Part shown: one piece after another, positions 40,143-53,614 of the stretch
Position numbering within the stretch: the stretch's first letter is position 1
Layout of the letters: each line of letters begins with the position of its first letter
DNA from: Mugil cephalus
Lineage: Eukaryota; Chordata; Actinopteri; Mugiliformes; Mugilidae
Assembly: GCF_022458985.1 (NCBI RefSeq)
Contig: NC_061770.1
Span: 6,171,506-6,235,505, forward strand
Direction: 5' to 3'
Length of the DNA: 64,000 nucleotides
The notes under the pieces: generated by a model
What the model saw: only the letters and a program-made list of their open reading frames with translations
What the model was told of the DNA's origin: nothing
Databases searched by the model: none
Program-made: the position numbers and the translations under genes

Positions 40143-41723
40143 TGGACGTGGAGACGTCGTACTCAGACTTCATCAACTGTGATCGCACAGGCCGCAGGAA
40201 CGCAGTGCCCGACATCGCAGGGGAGGGGACAGCAGGGGCCAGCACCAGTGAACTCACCAAAGACCTGGCAGAGATGGACCTGAAGGCTGCAGGTGAGTAA
40301 AGCCGCATCACATTCGTCCAGACTGTGAGAAAAGACCTGCTGGAGCAAGTTTAATAAGACGACTTGAGACCTGTTAGTGCTGCTTGACCAAGTGTCAATC
40401 ATGTCATTTCTACTACTCGCATGGTTAGTAAAGTCCTGTTATGTGCAACAAAACGTTCTAATTGAAAGATGCACTGCACATTTAAATGTGTTTCTTGAGT
40501 TGTCAAGAATTGATCAATGTTGACATAAATGTAATAAAATCAAAGTCAGTAATGAAGTCAAAATAAAAAAAAACAGAAGTCATCTACAGGTTGAAGTGGG
40601 CCTGAACAGCTCTGATCAGTGGTGGGCGTTCACCTGTTCCATGTGCATTACACCGGCTTCAACAAATGACGGAGAGAAGAAATAAGATTGCCTCTAGCTT
40701 TCTCTCTGAGGGGTCATTTTACATGCAAAAATAAACATTTAATTAAAAAAAGCTAAAAATAACAGCTCTGGGGTTTCTTCTGGCAACATCACAGTTATAA
40801 AAACAGAGTTTTAGCAACTTTAAAGTGACCACATTTCAGTCACTATTTCATACTCATCCTTCTGTCTGACAAAAGTAAGTACAGCAGTAACAGCTGTGAT
40901 ATTTTACAGCAGTAAATTATGTAAATGAGAACAGCTTAATGGGGAGTTCAGCTGGATTAAAACACATGTGCTACCACAGACTTCATTGTGCTGGAGGTTT
41001 GTCGGATTCTTCTTCTTCTCCTGTAAAATTTTGTAAACTTTTAACTGCAGTGTTTCTTCAAAAGTAACGAAAATATGAAAAATATGAATTGCTGGAGTGA
41101 GCAGAGCTGAGAGGTTTGAGAGGTATGTTTCTCCGTCAGCTATGTGTTGTAGTTTGTGTGATGCCCCCACAGTTGATGGCACATTTCATCCTCCTGAAGA
41201 TAGTCATAGTTTAATCTATGGTAAAAGTGTCCGTGGATGTGGATGCAATAAAATACCAATATGACAGACGGGTGCTTCTTTTCAGCTTAAGGTCTCAGGG
41301 AGACCTGATTGTAGCCTCAGTGTTAAACGAGCTGTAACGGCTGCACAGTGAAACACAGTCCTTGCTTCCTCTTCTCTCAGTCGGGTGTCAGGTTGTTCCG
41401 AGGAACATGTCTTACAAGTGACACATCCCTGCTATCTGACCAGCTTCTTTTTAGTCACAGAGATGTTTCCCATGACGCGCAACTTCAGTAAATCAAACCA
41501 CAACCTTGGACATAATCTCATATCATGCTGAGGCAGATGTGCTCCTTGGTGTTAGGAATGCCAGCTTGAGCTTTACTATGAAAACATTGTTAACTTCATT
41601 TTTTATTTATTTTTTTCTCCAATTTTATCTTCTGCAGAAGGAGACCCGGGGGCCTCCCCCGCCCCTGAGGCAGAGGGCTCCACCAGCCAAGATGCCCAGG
41701 GAGGAGGAGGAGGCCCCTCCTAA
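40139..41723 (+). CDS. pkig: cAMP-dependent protein kinase inhibitor gamma
   Basis: Two coding exons, 40139-40292 and 41638-41723, spliced in phase (G / AA) with GTGAGT and TCTGCAG signals; 79 aa (human PKIG 76). PKI proteins bind the free PKA catalytic subunit as a pseudosubstrate and export it from the nucleus. The N terminus MMDVETSYSDFINCDRTGRR (1-20) is nearly the human sequence; the pseudosubstrate core RTGRRNAVPDI spans 16-26, with alanine replacing the phosphorylated serine. The leucine-rich export signal is within ELTKDLAEMDLKA (about 38-50). The C terminus is Gly/Pro/Ser-rich and unlike mammals, ending GGGGGPS. The start is the first of two tandem ATGs. At least one 5' non-coding exon must lie upstream. 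It converges tail-to-tail on ada. Confidence 0.93.
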
Positions 41724-42600
41724 ACTCCGCCAGAGACTGAAGTGGGGCAGAGAAACTAGAGAGGAAGCAGGTGAAAGTGGAGAGACATGGAGTAAGGAAA
41801 CACAGAGTGTATATTGGCTGTCCTAAATGGACATGAGGACACTTTCGCTCACTGCCGGCCTGTTTGGAGCTTCAGTGGCCCCAAATGTACGCCTTTTCAT
41901 TGGATCAGATTGTATCAAGGAGAACATAACAGAGAACAGAACAGTTGATTGAGAGGCTGCTTCATACTCTGTTAGTCATTTATATTCCTGAAGAGACGAA
42001 AGAGAAAGCACAGAAACTTTGGATTCATGTCTGCGGGGATGGACTGAGCTAAACAGAATTCATTTATAACACTCGAAACGTTGCTCCAGCCTAACGTGGC
42101 GCCGTGTCATAGACGGTGTATTCATAATCATCTGTTTGTCATTTCCTTTCTTTATGTACGTGTGTACGTTTGTGACTCTTGTTCAGTTTCATCGTCAAGT
42201 CTTTTCTTTTTATAGTAACCGACATAGTCTTTCATTTTCTGTCGTGTGCGGACTTCATATTTATTGCTAAATGTTCAGTGATAACTTTGTGATAGCCATT
42301 TTCTTTGTGTAATAAAATACTTATGAATTACTGTAACTTTTGTATTTAATGTCCTCAAGGTTGATTAACTTTCCAAAGCAGGCATTTAGCAGGTTTCTGT
42401 GTACGCGTAAAGGTAACAAGCCCCAGTCAGCCAGGATTAATCAGCTCGGCGCTGAGTTTTTCCAGAACCATAAATATTACTGAACGCAGCTTTTTGTGTA
42501 CATTAGGATGGCTACAGGAAGCCAGTGTTTACATTTCTACCGAGCATAGACTCCGTGTTCCCATTTATCTCTTTGTACAATAAAGAAACGGTTCATCTGC
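41724..42600 (+). other. pkig 3' UTR
   Basis: Non-coding sequence after the pkig stop. AATAAA at 42311-42316, followed by T-rich DNA, is the best poly(A) signal. A second AATAAA at 42579-42584 would extend the transcript to within about 170 bp of the ada poly(A) signals on the other strand. Confidence 0.55.
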
Positions 42601-42749
42601 AGAGCTCTGCAGGTTCTTCGCAGTCTTTTTAGGTTTAAGCTTCCTTTATCTTCATTATTAATTACTGGAAAATATTTTTTTTTCACATTTAAACTCTATT
42701 ATAATGAAAGCTGAGTCTTTAAGTTTAGTTTATCGAGATAAATCAAGAG

Positions 42750-43660
42750 ACACAAACATTTCATCACAGCTTTTATTATGTTCAGAGATGTTTTTTTTTC
42801 TCCATACGTCTCATAAATGTGCTGGTTATAAATGGAAGTGCTTGTTTTTATTTTAATGAAATGAAAAAATATTTTAAATAAATATGTACATCCAAAGAAC
42901 TGAGAGGGTAATTATCAAGCTAAAACCACATTCGGCCAGCTGTGGTTTGAACATTAGTGCCACCCAGTGTTCAAATGTAAGACTACATATTTGGTATTGA
43001 GCTGTTTTCACCTGATGACTCCTGCAGTTTTTGCATGTAAGAGGGTAATAAGCACATTTGTTTCTGACGGCGGATTTCCTTTACTTCACCTGGTTTGGAC
43101 CGAAAAATGGATAGTTACAGTAAACTAGAATTTAAAACACAGGTAGTAAATTCTTTTTCAGGTAGCCTTCATCCTGTATGTGAGGATGCTAATATTTCAG
43201 CTAAAAACGCAAAGTAAATGACCTCCCCCATTCTTCCTTTTCAGACTAAACAAAGTGTTAACGACTGTTAAACTTCACAAGTATTGAGTAGTTGTGCATC
43301 TAAAGCTTCCCTGGTTGTCTTCAAAACGAAAAGGATGTAAACACAAGACAAAGAATGTATCCAGAGGTTTGATATAACAAAATCCGCTTAAAAAAAAACA
43401 CAAAGACAACATTCCCTTAATTTTGCACCATGCAGAGGACAATGACTGCCTCTGACACCAACACATTAAAGGGATGCAAGTGACATGATGCGCAGATACA
43501 TGAGGTGAAGGCAGCAGCCATAGGTGTACATGCTTTATGGTGGATTACAGATAAGTATAAACACATTTCACTGTGTCTGGTGGGGTTGAGGGGGGGAGTT
43601 AAAGGGTTCAGAGCGATATGTTCCTGGGTTAAGTTTCATCCTCAGATTTCCTGGCTGTGT
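42750..43660 (-). other. ada 3' UTR
   Basis: Downstream of the ada stop on the minus strand. Minus-strand AATAAA hexamers occur at 42847-42852 and 42772-42777. No closer canonical signal was seen, so the UTR is about 0.8-0.9 kb. Confidence 0.5.
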
Positions 43661-46600
43661 TTATAAGGCGGTGCTCTGAGTCATCCCGTAGGCCTCGTAT
43701 AGTTTCTCGAGGAGCTCCCTCTTCTCATCCTTAGGCAGGAAGCTCGACTCTGCAGAGACGATGTTCTGGAGGACACAAGAAGTCGCATGCAGTGAGCTGG
43801 CAAATAATTTATGTGTTCACTTCAAACGAATCGTCTAATCAGCAATTTTGGGAACTTATTCAATTTGACGTTTAGTCTTTGCTGTGAATGAGGAGACTGA
43901 CCACACTCTTGTGTCTTTATGATGAATGTTAGCTCACTTTAAATTCACAGAAACGTGTGACCTGTGGCAAACCAGCAACAGACCAACAAACTGAACACAG
44001 AAATGATGCTGAAATGATGAGTGCTTCGTGTGGAAAAGATTTCAAATTGAATTTACACAGTGACTTTGAGGCATTGAACTGGGCCCAACAAAAAGATTCC
44101 ATTCAGAAAAGTGATTCATAATTTACACCACTGCAGTGGAGCGTCTCTTAGCATGAAGGCCTGAAAACAAAGCGAAAACAAAGGCAGCTGGGCTTGTTTT
44201 CCACTCATCCAAGTGGCGTCTTCAGTTCTAAATGACTGAGTTTAGGCTTTTATGTGAAACATCTGTATGGCCTGTTGGGCCAAATGCAACATGACTATTA
44301 GAGGAAGAGGATAAGATTTATCTTAACGACCCATTAATGGTCAGAAATTCCAGCCTGGACGCATGAATGAGGGTCAAACATTTTTGGGACAGATGTTATG
44401 ACTGGGTTGTAAATGGCTGATAAAAATAATAAGATAAAGATGATATGTTTAACCTTTAGATAGAGAGAGAATCTGTTTCCTGCTCCATATCGACTGCACC
44501 AATGAACCACATGCTATCTCCAGTCACATTGGAAAGTTTCCAAAAGGCAAATTTAAACATGAAATTATTAATTTAATTATATCCTGCAAAGACATTTCCA
44601 TGCAGTGTTCAACATGCATCAGGAAAAGGAATAATAAAATGGGATGGAGGGACTTCAGTGTAATTTTTCTTTGCTCCTGTTTTAATTAGCGTCTACGAGA
44701 GGGCGACGCCATCTACATCCTTTCAAACTGCGCTGCGCAGATGGCTTCTTCTTCCTGTGATCTGTGGCTGTAATTATTCATGCATTTGATCTCACCACTC
44801 GTTTGAATTCCTCCTCAGTGAATCCCATGTATCTGTGCACAGTGTGGTAATCGTGGTGCAGGGTTGAGTTGAGGATCAGAGGGTCATCCGTGTTTATGGA
44901 GTAGTTGGCCTTGTCTTTCATGAAACTGCACAAAAAAAAAAATCAAAAATGAGTGTACAGGTGCTGGCCAGTAAATTAGAATATCATCAAAAAGTTGAAT
45001 TATTTCAGTAATTCCATTCAAAAGGTGAAACTTGTATACTGTATACTTTCCTTCCACACATAGTGATATATTTCAAGTGTTTATTCATTTTCATTTTTAT
45101 TATTACAACTGACAGCTAATGAAAACACCAAATTCAGTATCTCAGAAAATTAGAATATTCTGAAAAGGCTCAATATAGAAGACACCTGGTGCCACACTAA
45201 TCAGCTGATTAACTCAAAACACCTGCAAAGGCCTTTAAAAGGTTCCTCAGTCTTGTTCTGAAGGCTCCACAATCATGGGGAAGACTTCTGACTTAACAGT
45301 TGTCCAAAAGACGACCATTGACACCTTGTACAAGGAGGGCAAGACACAAAAGTTGATTGCTAAAGAAGCTGGCTGTTCGCAGAGCTCTGTGTCCAAGCAC
45401 ATTAACAGACAGGCGAAGGGACGGAAAAAATGTGGTAGAAAAAAGTGTACAAGCTCTAGGGATAACCGCACCCTGCAGAGAATTGTGACGACAAACCCAT
45501 TCAAAAATGTGGGGGAGATCCACAAAGAGTGGACTGCAGCAGGAGTCAGCGCTTCAAGAACCACCACGAAGAGACGCATGAAAGACATGGGATTCAGCTG
45601 TCGCATTCCGTGTGTCAAGCCACTCTTGAACAAGAAACAGCGTAAGAAGCGTCTCGCCTGGGCCAAGGTAAAAAGTCCAGTCCATGGTAAAAAGGACTGG
45701 ACTGCTGCTGAGTGGTCCAAAGTTATGTTTTCTGATGAAAGCAAATTTTGCATTTCCTTTGGAAATCAAGGACCCAGAGTCTGGAGGAAGAGCGGAGAAG
45801 CACAGAATCCACGTTGCATGAGGTCCAGTGTAAAGTTTCCACCGTCAGTGATGGTGTGGGGTGCCATGTCATCTGCCGGTGTTGGCCCACTCTGTTTCCT
45901 GAGGTCCAAGGTCAATGCAGCTGTCTACCAGGAAGTTTTAGAGCACTTCATGCTTCCTGCTGCTGACCAACTTTATGGAGATGCAGATTTCACTTTTCAA
46001 CAGGACTTGGCACCTGCACACAGTGCCAAAACCACCAGTACCTGGTTCAAGGACCATGGTATCCCTGTCCTTGATTGGCCAGCAAACTCGCCTGACCTTA
46101 ACCCCATAGAAAATCTATGGGGTATTGTGAAGCGGAAGATGCAATGCGCTAGACCCAACAATGCAGAGGAGCTGAAGACGACTATCAGAGCAACCTGGGC
46201 TCTCATAACACCTGAGCAGTGCCACAGACTGATCGAGTCCATGCCACGCCGCATTAATGCAGTGATTGAGGCAAAAGGAGCCCGACTAAGTATTGAGTGC
46301 TATACATGCGCATGCTTTTCATGTTCATTCTTTTCAGTTGGCCAACATTTCTAAAAAAAACATTTTTTTCATTGGCCTTTTCAATATTCTAATTTTTTGA
46401 GATGCCAAATTTGGAGTTTTCATTAGTTGTCACTTATAAATATCAAAATTAAAAGAAATAAACATTGGAAATACATCGGTCTGTGTGCATTGCATGAATA
46501 TAATGTACAAATTTCACTTTTTGAATGGAATTACTGAGATAAATCAAGTTTTTGATGATATTCTAATTTACTGGCCAGCACCTGTACTTATTACAAAGTG

Positions 46601-49600
46601 GCCTATTATTGAGGTATGGTGCATGTTATTATTGGACTATCATGTAAAGTAAAAAGAGGCTTACGTGATGAGAGGGTGTTTGGTGAAGTCCGGGTCGCAG
46701 GCACCTGTTAGCTTGCTAGAAATAGGACACATCTGCAAACAGAAGAGCAGAAGCTTAGAAACCTAATCACTAATCTTTCTTCTTCCTGTCATGCCACCAA
46801 GTCTCCACTAGGGGTCAGTGTATCACTGTTTCTACAGGTTGAAGCTTAATTATGCATCAGTTCACCTTATCTATAATTAACAAATGGAGCAATCCCATTT
46901 CCTGTCTGTGATGACCAATATTACTGGTGTATGATAATGAACAGACCAGCGTGCGTTTATTAGATTGGGTAACACACATATTTCTGCACACTTGAAGTGA
47001 AATAGTAGGCTAGGTTAATGGCCTTGTTGTTGATTCAGCGTTTTGGACGATTTATTACCTCAAAGTGCATGTTTTGGGCCAGCAGCTTTCTGTACAGGGC
47101 TTGGTCCTCCAGGGTTCTGTATCCGTGTCCGATTCGTTCAGCTTTGAGCAACTCTACGGCCTAAAACACGAGACACAGCCCAAAGAAATTATCCACAAAT
47201 AAATTCACCATGTGCCACATGTCAGCACAGTGCGCGGGCTGTTTCTAGAGAAACACTCAGTCATTCAACTGTTGCGGCATCGCTTAGAGAGTGGCCTGTT
47301 TGTTGTGGCAACTTCTATACAGTCAGTCACTCAGCATGGGACAGTATTGGGGCATAGCTGCAGACATGGACCTATATATCTAAATACATGTTTGTGTATT
47401 CGATTGCACTTAAATATGTATCATTCAGTGTAAATAAATACACGCAGTACACTGTCATTGTAATGCATCCCCAATTTGCCCTTTCCCCAACCTTTAATTG
47501 TTCAACCATTCTAGTTGTTCTTGTTCGGTTTGGCTCTCTGCCCATATTTCTATTGTTAATACAGTCTCCATTGTTTTGTTAACATGCGTGTCAGGGCCGT
47601 TAGGGAGTCGGACGGCTGCAGCACCTCGCTCAGAAATGCCTCACGTTACTGCCAAGCAGCTCACCTCCTTCACCACGGACGCCGGGCCCACCTCTCCTGC
47701 ATGGACCGTCCTGTGGATCCCGCAGCGCTCCGCTTCCTGTCAACAAGATCAACCATGGAACACATCAGCGAGCGAACAGCCAAGCATCTGGCTTTCACAT
47801 CAGCAAAGCCACGTCAACGGCCGAGGAGTCATTTGTAACGCGCTCTGGCAGTTCGATAAAGACAGAAACCAACATTCCACGCTGGTTAGACGTTTAAATA
47901 AGAATAATTGTTTACTCTGCCTTAACTAAACATGAAGAGGACGTCCATCTGGTTAGGTCAGGCATTCTCATTTTGGCAACCTTGGACCCACATAGTATAG
48001 TTTGCTTAATCGGCACATATGTGTCTAGAGAGTATATATTCATATAGATAACCCTCAATATTAGTATGGACTCTGCTCTGTGACTTCAGCTTCTTGTTAA
48101 TAATTGAAAGACTTTTCCATCAGTATAGTGTCACCTTGGCAGGATTTCAGAGGAGGGAAACAGTGTATACAAAACAGCTTTTACAATGACTGCTTTATTA
48201 AACATATGAAGAATCATATCTAAGATTTTACTGAATTTTGAACTAATTTATAAATACAAACATAGATAAAAACAAAATATTTGTCTAAGTGGATTACTTG
48301 TGGAAAGTGATGTTACAGCAATACTGATGTGGGAGTGAGTCAACGAAATATGTGCTGCTTCTGCAAATGCTACGCGTGTGAACCATCAGCTCCTTTGATT
48401 TTATGGCCACCTTATAAATTATTGCCCAACTGCCTAAGAAGACTTTTGACTTTAATGCACTGAGTCATTGAGAGTATGTGAAGAATATCTAGTGCATAGC
48501 TTCTCTGTTCAAAGCCAGTCGTGTAAATCCTGCTGTGTTTACTTTTTCAAGCATGAGTGGCTGACAGGCAATGAGGTCATACAGTATATAATCATTTTTA
48601 ATCCAGTCCACCTTTGAACAGATTACTATTCTAACACATGCTGTCTAGAGACCACAGCATCTCTGCCATGTCAAACTATAAATGACTACTAATGCGGTAA
48701 GAGCGATTAACTTCCACCTCCGTTCATTTCCATAGTGGACTGAAAAATGTATGAACCTTATGATCTCTCCCCGTAAAGTCGACCCCAATCAATCCTGTAA
48801 TTCATTCCAGGTAAAAGGTCCAGCGTCCCGTGAAGTATTAAGTGATTAATCCACTTCATTCCTTAATGTCTGGCCGGCTAAACTGATTGCAGAGGTTCAT
48901 ATTCTCTGAATTAATCAGTACTATTCTGGACCAAAAACTAAACTGGATTTTTCAGAGAAGGATTAGCATCTAAAATACTTTTACAATCTACCTGCACTAC
49001 CCTTGAGATCTATCAGTCGATCACAGTTGACATATTGGGCACCCCTGCTCTAAGGATTCCTGAAAGTTGTTGAAGTAATAAACAGCGGCCATATTTATCA
49101 GCCTGCAGCTGGTGAGAACATTAATAATTTTACGAGTGCAAAATGATGTAGCCCATTATCAGTCGCATGTACACCCAGTGGTGAACTTTAGAAGCAATGG
49201 TGTCTGTTGGCTTCCTCCAGAAATTTACACTTCTTGTTAAACTTTCTGCAAAAAACGACACATTGAAGTCCTCTTAATCTGACAGGTACAGCATGTGAGG
49301 GTGGTGCTGATGTTACTGCAGGCTCACCTCGTAGGCGTTCCTGTGTTCTGGATTAGCTTCACAGTTGAGTAACTCATCACCTGCCAGATCAATGGCGACC
49401 ACTCCGTCTTTCTGATATTTCTTACACAGCCTCACGACATCCATGGACCAGCCTGGAGAATTTAAAACGTACATTTATTACTACACAGTTTGATCCTTCG
49501 AACTCAAACACACACATGAAGATTGTCAATCTGGTCATAATGCTACATCCATCTGCATGAATGTGCTGTGAACACATTAATCACCATTGATCATGTGGCA

Positions 49601-52600
49601 ACAACTGCACTTGCCTGACATGTTCTTGGCAGACTACTTGAACATTTTGAAAAATGTGTTTTTTTCTTTAGTTGGGAACTTCAAGTCTGTACATGACAAC
49701 AATTTCCTCTCAGCCGGTTTTGCTCAGCTTGATTTATGAAAGGATTTTTTTGTCCGTTATCACATTTCAACACATCTCACATGACCTAAGCTGTAAAGTT
49801 TTCCCCAAACGTCAAACCATTACATTTGTCACCTTTCTCCTGTTTTACAGATTGAAAAAAACAGCCTATGTTGTCTAAAGTCCAAACAAGCATGCGCAGC
49901 ACAATTAAATCCAGACTGAGTTGTCATTCTTGCATTGCTGCGAACTGTTTTCCTAAATACAAGAAGAAATAAGATATCCTGCAAACATTCACGAACACTC
50001 CCACATAATGACAAGTGTATTCACTAGGGAGATTACAGCGTGTTCAGCGAGGGTTGTTGTGGAAAATGTGCGACAACATATATGAATTGCAGTTGGCTGT
50101 CGGGCTGCACAGGAAACAGCTGCATGAATGGACGACAGAGAAGAGCAGATTTGCAACAGGCCTGTCACTGCTGTCTCTGCTGCTGCTAGCGACACTGTTC
50201 GCGATACCAGTGTTACTATTGCTGGTACTTCTTGTTGACTGTATAGCACTCATGTTATTGGTACGAACAGTTCTACTGCAACTAACACAACATGTAAGTG
50301 CTGCTCTGTGAAAACAGAGCCTGAGCAATGAAGAATTGTTGGTTTCCCCACTGCAACAATGTAACATCTGCTATTGGCAGACAATTCAACATATTTTTGA
50401 TTTTTCTAGGGGTGGTAATTTTATTTTGGTGGTTAGTGATCTGTCACTTTGATCCAGACTGAAACACCTAAGCCAGGTGTCTTCAGTGTTTTTCAGACCA
50501 AGGACCCCAAACTGATGGGGAGATTAAGTAGGGACCCCCTACCTACTATATGCGTTCTATATTAAACTCGACCTAGTGCTATTTATAAATATACATTATT
50601 ATTTTGCATTCAATATTAAGCTATCCCTTATCCCTTTGCAATAAGGTTTAACACTGACATTTAACTCCGTTTAGCACCACCATCAGGTCAAAGGTGTAAT
50701 ATTTTGGACCGCCAATTAGCCTCACGAGATTCACTTCTTATAAAGAAATTGTCAAACGTCACACTAAGAAAATTTATGAAACATTAGGACTCCTCAGCAT
50801 GAGCCGTTTTCATTAAGGACGCTAGCAGGATGACGCTATTCCAAGTGTCAATTTCTCTAAAAGCTTCGAGACACATGATTTTCAAGGCGATAGGCAGCAC
50901 TGACGATATGAAAATGGACCTGAGCGAAGCATCTTTATGTTTTCCTGCGGTGCTCCTGTTTATTATCTGATGGGAATAACTAAGGCAGAGCTCTGGGACA
51001 GGACAGAAAACAGTACAGTAAGGAACCTTATCTCACAAGGTTGTTTTGGCAGACAGGAGCATGAACAGTTCATTACTTGGCATGTGGCGCATGCAGCATA
51101 GAATGGACCTGGCTTTGATATTGAAGGCCCTCTCCCCCTCACGGAGGCCTTCGTTAACCAGGTGCACCACGTCGTCGGGGCTCAAGTCGCCTCTGAGCAG
51201 GGAGAAAACATGTGATGAGTCAACCTTTATATGCACACAGGGGGTTTAACCAAAAGACCGGTGGTTAAAGACAAGCACTCACTCTGTCTGGTTCCATGGA
51301 ATGGGCTCCACTTTACAGTTTGCTAGAAAATGCGGGCTGTATCTGACTTCGACATAAATCACGCCCTCCTTGGCCTTGTCTTCAACAAACTCATAGGCTA
51401 TCCTCTTTATGGCCTCTCTGTCTCCACTGAAAGAGAAAAGGTAAACACAGAATGAATCACAGTGATAAACGTATCTCAATAAGCCATCAACTATAATCAC
51501 TTTCTAAATGAGCAATGTAAGCATTTACACTGTGTCACTGGTATGAGGCACAACGTGATACATGTAGTGCAATATAATATAGATGGTTGTGAAACAGATT
51601 AACAGGGTAGAGCATGTTCCGATAAAAGCAGAAGAAAGGAGAAGCCAAGAATTTAGCTCTTATTGACCTGTCATCTTGACAACCAACAGGATTTCATTTG
51701 TTTATTCTGCCTGATCAGGGAGCACTGACTCTTATGTGATCTCACAGAGAGGCCAATGTTAACCAAACTGAATGAGGTGGGTGCAAAAACAATAGCACAC
51801 CGGTCTGCTGTTTTATCAACAGCCATCTGTAAGAAGAGGAACAACTTAATGTAACTCACTAAAAAACCAAAAAACTGAAACCAAACTAGTGTGAATGACA
51901 AACTCTTTAGAGAGACGCAGTCAACAACGGGTGTCCAGTCCTCAAAAGTGAAAAGTGATTTTAAAGTGATATTATTAGCCTAGACTGTCGCTCGACTTGA
52001 ATCAGCTGCTTCTGCCTTTCAGTTATTTGATATTAATCAAGAAAGTCCGATTAATCTGCGAGTGACTCCGGGCGTTTAGTAGTAGATATAAGAGCGACAC
52101 ATCACAAGATAAACTGAGCTCAACATCAACACTGAGCCGTTTTCCCTGAGGCCGGCATAATGCGCTGTACAAATAACGCGTGAACGTGAAACATCGTCAT
52201 GACTGAGACATACGTGAATCGTTTTCATTAGTAAATCTAAATCAAACCCACTAGTCTCTCAGAAGTGAAAAAGCTACTCAGATGAGTGGTGAGACGCCCA
52301 GTTGCCTTTGTTCAGTGCCTTTTAGATTACCATGACCTGGATGACTGAGAGGCTACACACACATATCTAAATCAAACAGTTTGGCATTTATTAGACTAAT
52401 CTATTAACTAATTATTTAAGAAAATATTACTGTGGGACATCATTTATTTACATTTAGTCAAGGAGCCTCATGTCTTTATGAAACTAAATATAACCCGATT
52501 CATTTTCAGTCCCTAAGCCTGGAATTATTATGTTCCACACCTAAACTATTTGTCTGTTTGGCGTTTGAAGTGTAGAGTCGTGTTGTTAAAACATTGACAG

Positions 52601-53583
52601 AATCAAGGCTTTCATTTTTCCTTTCGACTCAGCAGCGTATTTTCATCCCCATAGATCACGTGAAAGCAAACAGTGCAGCTTCCGGCATTTACAGTCTAAG
52701 TGAATGCTCGCGGGCCCTGAATGCCTCTTGTTCTCTAGCATCCTCTCAGCCTCATCACCGTCATACAGCAACTGTGCGTGAGCTAAACTCCGCTAGCAAG
52801 TTCCCCATGCTGCTGAAGCCCTACTGCACACAAGGCTTTCAAGAGGCTTGACACAGAAGGCTCCATTCAGCACGAGTGTGTGCTGCCGTCCAGCAGCTAC
52901 AGACCCTCATTGTTGGAAGCTTTTACGGCCATTGAGTGTTTTCTAAACAGTTCAGCCTTGTTAATGGACGACTAAATATAAGACAGAGTGACACCGGAAA
53001 GGATCTTTACTCTCTTCTTAGTTTGGTTGCCAAGGTGACACTTGATCTCAACAATGCTGTGTTCCTCTCCTGCATGTCTGGCATTTAGAATCAGCCTCCC
53101 TCTGTCGCGGTGCAGAATTACGTTGCATAATCCTGCTGTGTCTTACATCCCAATACCATCAATCAAAAACAGCACCGTACACCCTGCTTGTGAAAGGCTC
53201 TGGGCGCATCACAACTGTACTACCCCCACGTGTGTGCGATAACGAACTGCGGGACTGGACTTCGACCCTCACCGTTCACATTCCTGCAACACTAATGGGT
53301 TGAACTCTGACTGTTAATTACTCAAATATTATTCTCTTTGTCACCTGGTCAGCAAGAAACTACGCTGCTGGTAATTATGCAACTCATCAAAGGTGACATG
53401 TCAGTACTTACGCAACCACGTGCATATACTCATGGAACTTCTGCAAGAACCCGGTGAGCGTGGACGGCTGTTCAAGAATAATCTTCTGTGTCATCTTGTC
53501 CACGGAATTTGCTGGCAGATTCATGCCACGTTTCCTAGACAGAGAGAGAGAGGGAGAGAGAGAGAGAGAGAGAGAGAGAAAGG

Positions 53584-53614
<31 letters not shown>

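Noticed and set aside
45247..45753. 168-codon minus-strand frame over the transposase
   Set aside because: Shadow of the transposase coding strand; its translation matches no family and the + strand frame is a full DD34E enzyme.
47498..47929. 143-codon + frame over ada exon 7
   Set aside because: Antisense shadow of the ada exon at 47665-47736 and its GC-richer surroundings.
50015..50367. + frame with a leucine-rich hydrophobic stretch and an opposing minus frame
   Set aside because: Lies in ada intron 5 over degenerate CTG/CAG-like sequence; hydrophobicity follows from the repeat, no family match.
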